A stretch of DNA of 64,000 bases, taken from positions 932,001 through 996,000 of the forward strand of contig JAXDDX010000142.1 in the NCBI GenBank assembly GCA_034670405.1, in the 5' to 3' direction. A model generated the notes under the pieces. The model ran no database searches. It was not told where the DNA came from and saw nothing but the letters and a program-made list of their open reading frames with translations. How positions within the stretch are numbered: position 1 is the first letter of the stretch; each line of letters starts with the position of its first letter. A program made the translations under genes and the position numbers. This DNA is from Hoplostethus atlanticus. Lineage: Eukaryota; Chordata; Actinopteri; Trachichthyiformes; Trachichthyidae. Of the stretch, positions 29,342-64,000 are shown one piece after another.

Positions 29342-31362
29342 CTAAAGTTGTGACAGAAGTCAACTTGAGGTATTAGTTAGGCCTATAACCTTACAACGTT
29401 TTGGCATGAAGATTTCCAACTTGGTTTGATCAGTAGATATCTTTCATAGGACAATGTGAGTACAGTATAAGTACAGTACAGTAGGAATCCTGAACGTGTT
29501 ACATGTAAACAGGCCTTGGAATCCCAAAGTTATATCAGCACAAAGAATAATTACACTGCCAGTGATGTCATAATAAGCAGTGGCAGAGAATTCTACTTCC
29601 TGGCTCAAACTGTTGTCTGCGAAGTTTACTAAATCTAGAACTAAGACACTAAGCATAAAAAAAAACATTTTAGTTAACTGAAATCAAATAAAAACTCGAG
29701 TGAATGAAAAACCAAACTAAACCTATAATCACTGTCTGCAAAACTAACAGAAATTTAAAAAAAAAACTTCAGTTTATTGATACTCCTAACGTAATTCTCC
29801 ATCAATGTGTATCCTTAAAAGGTTCCTGGACACAAGAATAGCGACTCAAGACACATTCCTCTTATCCCTTACAGACAAAATACTAAAATTATACTGAAAT
29901 AAAAACTAAAACCAACCATTTCTGAAAAAACAACACTAAATTAAAACTTTTAAATAGAATCTAAAAAAAAGTAATGCAAATGGCAAATCTATTATAACAA
30001 TGTTGCCTGACGTTGTCATTGGACTCCTCTATAGTACATGATGATCCTCTAGCGGCCGTTAAAGCAAATGACATAAACCGAATTGGGAAAGAGGGATTGC
30101 TGGTGTATGCTCACAATTTACAGCTGGCATAATTCGCTCTTCACAATTATTAATTATAATATAATACATTTTAGAAGAATATCTACTACACAGATATCTC
30201 AGCAAACCTAAAATATAAATCAGCTACTATAGGTCAAAATGATACCACAGGAAATCCCTACAGTAATAGTATAGGCGATAAAAATACCATTAAATTCACT
30301 AAGGTCATCTCACTATTGAGTTCCACAGACGCAGTAGTCCCTATAGGAAGATTACAGGAATACTATAGTGATTTTTCATTAGGGAAGCATTTACGGTGTC
30401 CATAGTCAGAAGACCAAGATCATTTACTCCATGAACTACATAGTAATACCGTGCATTCAGACTGTAACTGCTACTGAGCAATGATGAATCAATGAGCTGT
30501 GAGGTGAATTGTCCATTTCTCTCTTGAGTGGGTCGCACTTAGTTTGTTTACAGTCACACAGCGCTGACTGTAGCTGTACAACACGCAGGCTAAAATAAGA
30601 TGGTGCGGTATATATATATTACATCCAGTGACAGGCCTGAAAAAGAGACCTGCTATATACATACAGTATATATATATATATAAAGACACGTGTATATTCT
30701 TATATATTCAGTGGCGGTTGTAATCTGGTTTTTTTTCCAGAATAAAATGTATGTAGTGTGTGTGAAATTCATCTTTATCCTTTCCTACTGTCATTCCACT
30801 TCTTGACTCTCTTCTACTCTTCTACTACTACCACTCCATTCTGTTGTATTCTTTTCTATTCTATTCTATTCTATTCTATGCTACTCAACACATATGCTAT
30901 TCTATTCTATTCTATTCTATACTACTCAGCACATATTATATTCTGTTATATTCTATTCAACACCTCTTCTATTCTACGTTACTCTACTTCACTCTACTTT
31001 GTTCTATTCTGTTCGTTTCTATTCTATTCAATTATATTCTATACTACTCAACACATCTACTACTCAACACACATTCTATTCTATTCTATTCTACTCTATT
31101 CTATTCTACCGCTAGGTGTCAGCTCGTCCTATCGGTCCAGGCTGTGTGCTAGTTGGAGGCTCCTGAGGGGGGCGGGCTGTGTATCTGACTGATCTGATTC
31201 AGGCTCGTCGAGCAGCAGGGAACTTGAAAACTTCGCTGCGTTCAGTGGGAAGATCAGAGATCCGAGATTTGGTTATAGGAGACAAATCGTTAGTAGTCGT
31301 CCAGCTGTGATCGATAGAACAAGACCGGTTCGGTTCGCAGCATAGAAACGATTTCCGGCACC
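29342..31362. other. Head-to-head interval between ccdc63-like and pxn
   Basis: About 2 kb must contain both 5' regions. Most is AT-rich and without recognisable exons on either strand. The last 250 nt before the pxn ATG are GC-richer and are likely the pxn promoter and 5' UTR. The pentanucleotide array 30847-31110 sits between them. Confidence 0.6.
30847..31110. repeat. ATTCT-type pentanucleotide array
   Basis: About 260 nt of degenerate (TATTC)n, with interspersed actcaacacat blocks. It ends about 250 nt upstream of the pxn start codon. Confidence 0.9.
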
Positions 31363-58825
<27,463 letters not shown>

Positions 58826-61660
58826 ACTGTGTGTGCGTTATGTGTTGTGTGTGTGCGCGTGCACGCATGTATTCATGTGTCTATACGCACATGTACAATG
58901 TGTGCACATGTATGTACTCACATGTATAGCATGTATGTGTGATTCGGTGAAGTCGTTTTTCAGACAGAGCCTTGTGAGGTGGTGGATCAGATCAGCCCAA
59001 GCCATGAGAAAAGTCCCTGACACTGACTGTTTGCTACTGAAGGGATTCCCTGCCTGTTCAACCTCTCAGGCTTGGCATTTCACAAGTTCACTAAAGGCAG
59101 GAGCTTTTAACAGAGCCCAAAGAGATTTTTGCTAGTTTTACCTATGTGCAGCAAAGATGAGATGCCAATTTCCCTTTGTGTGGTTGTGTATATCACAGCG
59201 CTTCAGGCTTTCTCAGAGCCATTATGTGTAAATGATGTTTTCCCAGGGCAAGACCCTGCATCATGTGAGTCACAGGTGCTTTTTGATGGTTTGAGACAGC
59301 TGCTTGAGACCGTCAATTGCATGGACCATGGAAAGTTGACTCTATTCTAAAATATGTAGACAGTGTTGAGTAGCCGGTGCTTGGCCAATGAGTTTTGGAG
59401 GAATCTATGAAAAATATGTATTTTTCTAGTTTCAAAAACTATTGAGGTGCCATTGCAAATACACACGTAAAGACACACATCATGTACACACACTTGGACA
59501 CTCTGAACTCATAGGAGATTAAATCGTGTTTCTTTTGTTTCCCTTTTCTTCCCCCTATAATTTTTTTCTTCACTTAATTAAAAGACCAGCTCAAACTCTT
59601 GGCACCCTCCAACAGTAGATCTCTTGATTACAGTCTAAGGTGCATTTTACAGCTTTGTGTGGTGCAAAATATTAGTTCCTATTTTTCTACTCTTCCTATG
59701 GAAATGAACCCAGATGTATTCTCAATTTCATATTTGTGGTCTTGTCAGCTTCATTTATTCCCAGTGGAACACAACAGAGGGGCACATGTTCCTTTAGGGG
59801 AAGTGCTTTATCTAAACAGTTTATTTTGTAGCAACAGTCATACAGCCACCAATAGTAGTTATGTTTTATACCACTGACTTTTCATTGAGGGGGAGGAAAT
59901 AAATGACACTCCCACTTTCCCTCCTTGTAGCAACTTGGAACTTTTCTACGTTACTACTGCATTGTATGTTATATTACTTACATTTACAAATGATAATGAC
60001 AAAAAGTAGATCAATAAGAGTAATATATGTATTATGGTTATAAATGTTGAACTTTTGGTGCAATTTTTGAGAAAACAAGCCAAAATGGTCGTGATTTTCC
60101 TCACTCCAGTTTGAAAGTGGGATTTGATTTACTGCTGTATCTATCTACACATTTACTAGTCTTAAAGGTCCATTCAGATTAAACAAAAGTTCAGTTCAAC
60201 ATTTGATTTCATATTTTACTTTGACTACTGTTGGGGATTTATCACTGTATTATATATATTGAGTAGGCTAAATGTTTTTCTCAGCCTCAGTGCTTCTGGT
60301 TTATTCAGGATTTAAAACTTGGTTCAAACTATGCTTTATAACTGATTGTTCTATTTGCGGGGCATTTGGATTTGAAGCATGCTGCATTTATTTGATCGGT
60401 AGCGGGATTGCACCTATCTGGAATTTTGTCAGCACTAGCTGCCAATTGCTATAACAATCAGAATCCAAATTTATATACCTGTAATATGCTAGACTTTGTC
60501 ACTGATTTAAACAAAGTATTTTTGAGCTCTTTAGGCTCACAGATATGCAGAGAGCTGGCTCTATGGGCATATAGGCAGACAATAGTTTACCTACACACAC
60601 CAGCTTGGATTGCAGTGTGTCTTAGAACCGAGGACACCTAGCCCTCAGTGTTTTTATCATAAGAAACAAACCATGATCCTACTGTCCGATTTGAGTCGTA
60701 TCCAATATCAGTGCTAGTCTCACTGATGAAAGCTGGATGTTTCTGTTAGCTGGTCAGGAATCAGAATACAAGGACACCAAGCCAGGGCCGAGCCTTTATC
60801 AAAAGTTATGTAATTACTCATCAAACTCTTTATTTGACAAGTGACTTTGTAATGCCAGATATATCTGGGTCATTGTGTGAGGTTCTTTGACTGTATTGTT
60901 TCTTACTCTTTTCAATGGCATCCTTGCCAGCTTTTAATTTTGATCACTTGGTGTGTAAGGTTTGGAGTTAGTACGCAGTATATACGTTCAGTCATTTCAG
61001 TTTGTTTTCATTTTGAAAATATTTGTGCTTGTGCCAAATTTGTCTGTCAATGCAATGTCTTATACACTGTGGAGTTATCAGTCTTTTCTGTGGTTGAGTC
61101 TTTAAAGTTTGAACTCTGGGAGAGACTTCAACTGCTGTGGTGCATCTTATGTGGGTTTCCAAATCCTGACACCCAGAGAACTTAGCACTGTAACAGAGCA
61201 GATGAAAAGAAACATACTGTGTACTGAGCCATATACAATGTTTTACACTTCTAGTTGGTTCAGATATACAGAAGTGGCTGGGGCTGTGGGTGTTAGGAAC
61301 ACTTGAAATTCAACATTTGCGCCTTCAGTTCAACTGTGTATGCCCCTGAAACTGAACAGGGATTGTGATTTTATTTTGTCCCAGGTTTGTGATCTCAAAG
61401 TGCATTGCGTTATAGTTTCTGCTTTTTCTGTCAAAGGGTTCATGGAAAATCAAAGCCTTTACTGTTAATGAAATTAAGTGAATCTTCATCTGTAAATGCA
61501 GATTCCTGTGAAATTTTACAATTTATTTTTTTCTCATGTGCCATGATTTTTTTTTCTGGCTCTTTCTGTGGGGTATAAGCCTGTGGGGGTCCTGATTACT
61601 GAGGCGTTGGATTAATATAACTGCTGCAAATAAAATAATTACTCTATTTCTGGCAGTTTT
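58826..61660 (+). other. pxn: pxn 3' UTR region (long, approximate)
   Basis: About 2.8 kb after the stop has no gene. Candidate AATAAA signals occur near 59897 and at 61629-61634. The second is followed by a T/G-rich stretch and would give a long 3' UTR, usual for paxillin genes. GT-rich and AT-rich tracts are present but no mobile element was recognised. Confidence 0.5.
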
Positions 61661-61996
61661 GTCCAAGAAGTTATTTTGTGCATTCCCTCTCACACACACA
61701 ATTACTAATCAGTGATTTTCCATTCATTTCATGAGTTCAATCCTGACCGTACACTCATAAGAATGTAGCTGTTTTAGCTCACTACCAGTGTTTCCAAAAT
61801 CACGTAATACAGCCATTAAAACGCATCGCCTAGGCAGAAATCAGAACTGGAGTGTTGTTGTTTTTTTTACAGTATTGGAAATATTTTACAGAACAAAAGT
61901 TACTTCAAGGACATTAAAGCATATAACTATTATTGGCAAATCAAGAGAATCATTCATTTACATTAGTCTGCAATGCAAGGCCATTTTTAAGGCACA

Positions 61997-62002
61997 TTTA
62001 TT
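61997..62002 (-). promoter_or_regulatory. Poly(A) signal of the F-box/LRR gene
   Basis: On the minus strand this is AATAAA, 281 nt after the stop codon of the F-box gene. It places the 3' ends of the two convergent genes within about 400 nt of each other. Confidence 0.5.
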
Positions 62003-62282
62003 ACATGGTGCACTTTGATACATCACTTGCTGTAACTGAGTGAGACAGCGACACAGGTTTAATATAGAGATTAATGTAGAGTTGGACTGGAGAAATTCCC
62101 AAAGATCAATCTGTGAATTACTTTGTAAATCTGGTTGAGAAAGACATAAAATAAATTGAGATAATATAATTGAGAGGTTTGAAGTCATAATTTTGGAAAT
62201 CAACATTGCAGACATCCCAGCAGCTTCTATGGTCAAACAGCAATGTGTCTAGTATTTGACTGGCCTGCAAAAGAACAGCAAT

Positions 62283-63623
62283 TCAGTACACCTGACTAGT
62301 ACAGAGACAGGTCAGCATGTCTCTCTGGCGTGGGGAGGTGATGACCTGAATTCTGTAGTCTGTGAGGGCTTGGAGCTTGTGAATAAGCGCAGACAGATAA
62401 GGCCTGGGGCCGGGGTGGGCATCCAGAATCTCCAAGCGTCTCAGATTCTGCAGCCTGTGAAGGCACAACAAGTCTTTCTTTAGCACATGTTCATGGCGAA
62501 GTTTGAGGCTTCTGAGCTTTGGAAACAGTTCTGGGATTTGACCGGTGCAAGCTCCCAAAAACGATGGCCATGGGTCTAAGTGAAGGTGGAGGAGATTTGG
62601 AACCTGTGCTGCTACGGCTGTCATGTCCTCTGATGACATATATCCAACACACAGGGTCAGACTTGTCACTGTGGCTGGAATGGAGCTGGCATACTCACTA
62701 AGAGGGGGGCCTCTGGCAATGACCAGGGTTGACAGTTGATGGAGGTCACTCAGCCATGTTTTCAAGTGACATACATCAGGGTCCCATCTTATATTCATCT
62801 CATTGTGTGAGTGCTTGTAGAACACAGCAAGACTCTGCAGGCAAGGCAAGGATCTCATTGCATCTTGTGATAGTGACGGGTCCATATAGTCAACGAGCTC
62901 CAAACGAGACAAGGCTGGACCGCCAGCATGTCCCCCTATTCCTCCTGAGGACCCTGGGCGTCCATTAGAGGGATTGCAGTACCTCTCGTTAAGAATAGGA
63001 TGCGAGTTCATAGACCATGAGAGATGCTTCAGCTTCGGCAAGCAGCCAACTATGGAATGAAAAATATGACCCGAGGCGCCGTGGTTTCCCTTCTGATGAT
63101 AAACCAGAGATGTCAGATTCGTAAACTGCGAGATGGTGGAAATGAAGGCATCTTTTGTTGGAGTGGGACATTTAACAACGCACACACTGAGGTGAGTCAG
63201 TTGTTCGGGTTGAGACACAGTTGAACTATCTATCAAAAGAGGAGAGTTTTTGCTCCTAATGGCCAGACGCTTCAAGTTTGGAAATTTCTTTAAGAAGTCT
63301 AGGCTTTCCTGAGCCGCTTGGTCTATTACGATTGAAGTGAGAGTTGGAAGCGATAGGGCAAGCTGTTTCCAGTCCTTAACTTTGGTGCTTTGCAACACGA
63401 CGCTGTCGATTTTTCTGCGACGGAGAGTGGCCCAGAATTGAGGGTTGTACGAGCCGTTTTTAAAACTCAGGACCACCGTGCAGTCTTTCCAAAGAGATCC
63501 GTGGTCAACAAGTTTCTTGAAATACTTGCAGCACGCGCGAATGTTGAACTTGTCTGCCGCTGACAGATATCCAAACACGTGGACCCAAACCTCTGAGGGG
63601 AGCTGTGGTGGCAGCTGTGCCAT
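62283..63623 (-). CDS. Intronless F-box / leucine-rich-repeat protein
   Basis: The single-exon ORF of 446 codons begins MAQLPPQLPSEVWVHVFGYL, then SAADKFNIRACCKYFKKLVD and GSLWKDCTVVL. This is a textbook F-box (LPxEVWxxVFxYL...R..C..F...LW), which in SCF ubiquitin ligases binds SKP1. Residues from about 90 on contain about eleven degenerate leucine-rich repeats: LKRLAIRSKNSPLL, LTHLSVCVV, LTSLVYHQ, LKHLSWSM, LSRLELVDYMDPSL, LQSLAVFYKH, LSTLVIARGPPLSE, VTSLTLCVGYM, LLHLHLDPWP, LRSLKLRHEHVL, LRRLEILDAHPG. These would form the substrate-binding curve. It ends TCLCTSQVY. I cannot match it to a named FBXL gene. The intact frame and lack of introns are compatible with an old functional retrocopy or a naturally intronless gene. 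Confidence 0.85.
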   Translation of the reverse strand: MAQLPPQLPSEVWVHVFGYLSAADKFNIRACCKYFKKLVDHGSLWKDCTVVLSFKNGSYNPQFWATLRRRKIDSVVLQSTKVKDWKQLALSLPTLTSIVIDQAAQESLDFLKKFPNLKRLAIRSKNSPLLIDSSTVSQPEQLTHLSVCVVKCPTPTKDAFISTISQFTNLTSLVYHQKGNHGASGHIFHSIVGCLPKLKHLSWSMNSHPILNERYCNPSNGRPGSSGGIGGHAGGPALSRLELVDYMDPSLSQDAMRSLPCLQSLAVFYKHSHNEMNIRWDPDVCHLKTWLSDLHQLSTLVIARGPPLSEYASSIPATVTSLTLCVGYMSSEDMTAVAAQVPNLLHLHLDPWPSFLGACTGQIPELFPKLRSLKLRHEHVLKKDLLCLHRLQNLRRLEILDAHPGPRPYLSALIHKLQALTDYRIQVITSPRQRDMLTCLCTSQVY

Positions 63624-64000
63624 TGCTTTGTCATGCTAACCAGTATGTCAGTTAGTTAGCTTACCCACGCTTCGGTTATCTCGTAGTCTTGTTAGTTACC
63701 ATGCAGTTTGTGTCTTCCGAAATCTGAAATGTCATTATCCGGTCAAGGCTTGTAGTTGCTGCGTTACATTTTCCCTGTCACCGTAGAGTTTGGTTGGCTG
63801 AATCTTCTTCTTCTAATAAAATGTGCCGCAGACTAGACGCTGAAAATCGTATTGCTGCCCTCCACTGTCGATGGAAATATTTACTTTGTCTTCACTTTCT
63901 TCTTCTTGTAGTTTATTGGCGGTTGACATACATTTTCATGTTGTATTACTGGCCTCTTCTGGAGAGCAGTCATCCTACACCTTGTCTATTAGTCCCGTCT
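63624..64000. other. Upstream region of the F-box/LRR gene
   Basis: No further gene was seen. The stretch 63800-63990 (ttcttcttctaataaaatg, later tttattggcggttgacatac and tactggcctcttctggag) resembles a dispersed fish repeat, so the promoter must lie mostly within 63624-63800. Confidence 0.4.

Noticed and set aside
30758-31192. Plus-strand ORFs rich in FYSI/LFYS
   Set aside because: Translations of the ATTCT pentanucleotide array.

Overview
The window is vertebrate nuclear DNA, almost certainly from a ray-finned (teleost) fish. The evidence is intron-rich genes with vertebrate-type proteins, many CA/GT microsatellites, Tc1-like and hAT-like DNA transposons, tRNA-derived SINEs and CR1/L2-clade LINE fragments. 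The host genes are the 3' two thirds of cit (citron Rho-interacting kinase, +), a complete myl2 (ventricular-type myosin regulatory light chain, +), a ccdc63-like axonemal coiled-coil gene (-), a complete pxn (paxillin, +) and an intronless F-box/leucine-rich-repeat gene (-). In human, CIT and PXN lie close together on 12q24, as do MYL2 and CCDC63, so the content fits a conserved block. Species and paralogue letter (a/b) cannot be read from the sequence.

Layout: 1-16518 holds 27 constitutive cit exons plus two candidate cassette exons, encoding coiled coil, C1, PH, CNH domain and a Ser-Pro-rich tail ending in a PDZ ligand. The cit 3' UTR and an intergenic stretch with a SINE follow to 21.5 kb. 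myl2 occupies about 21.53-24.73 kb, with a TATA box and an ATG-only first coding exon. ccdc63-like runs leftward from 29341 to 25774. The interval 29.3-31.36 kb separates it head-to-head from pxn and carries an ATTCT-type pentanucleotide array. pxn runs from 31363 to 58825. Its 17-kb intron 1 is full of repeats, including a hAT-like MITE, two LINE fragments, very long dinucleotide runs and a TIR-bounded element carrying a PHD-finger ORF. A long 3' UTR region follows, facing the convergent F-box gene (63623-62283).

Functionally, cit (cytokinesis and neuronal scaffold), pxn (focal-adhesion scaffold) and myl2 (myosin regulation) all belong to actomyosin biology. Nothing in the sequence shows that they are co-regulated.

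The most interesting signals concern alternative RNA processing. They are a 24-nt cit microexon that would insert a canonical RVxF (PP1-docking) motif; UG-repeat arrays flanking the cit PH exon; optional cit segments and alternative C-termini that decide whether the PDZ ligand is present; a giant 1.49-kb Ser/Pro-repeat exon plus two further exons forming a long paxillin isoform; a C7 tract that shifts frame inside that isoform; and apparent GC-AG introns in ccdc63-like and pxn. Two TIR-bounded elements carry zinc-finger fragments (THAP in cit, PHD in pxn). Exon limits were placed by reading splice signals, codon phase and remembered human proteins; no alignment was run.
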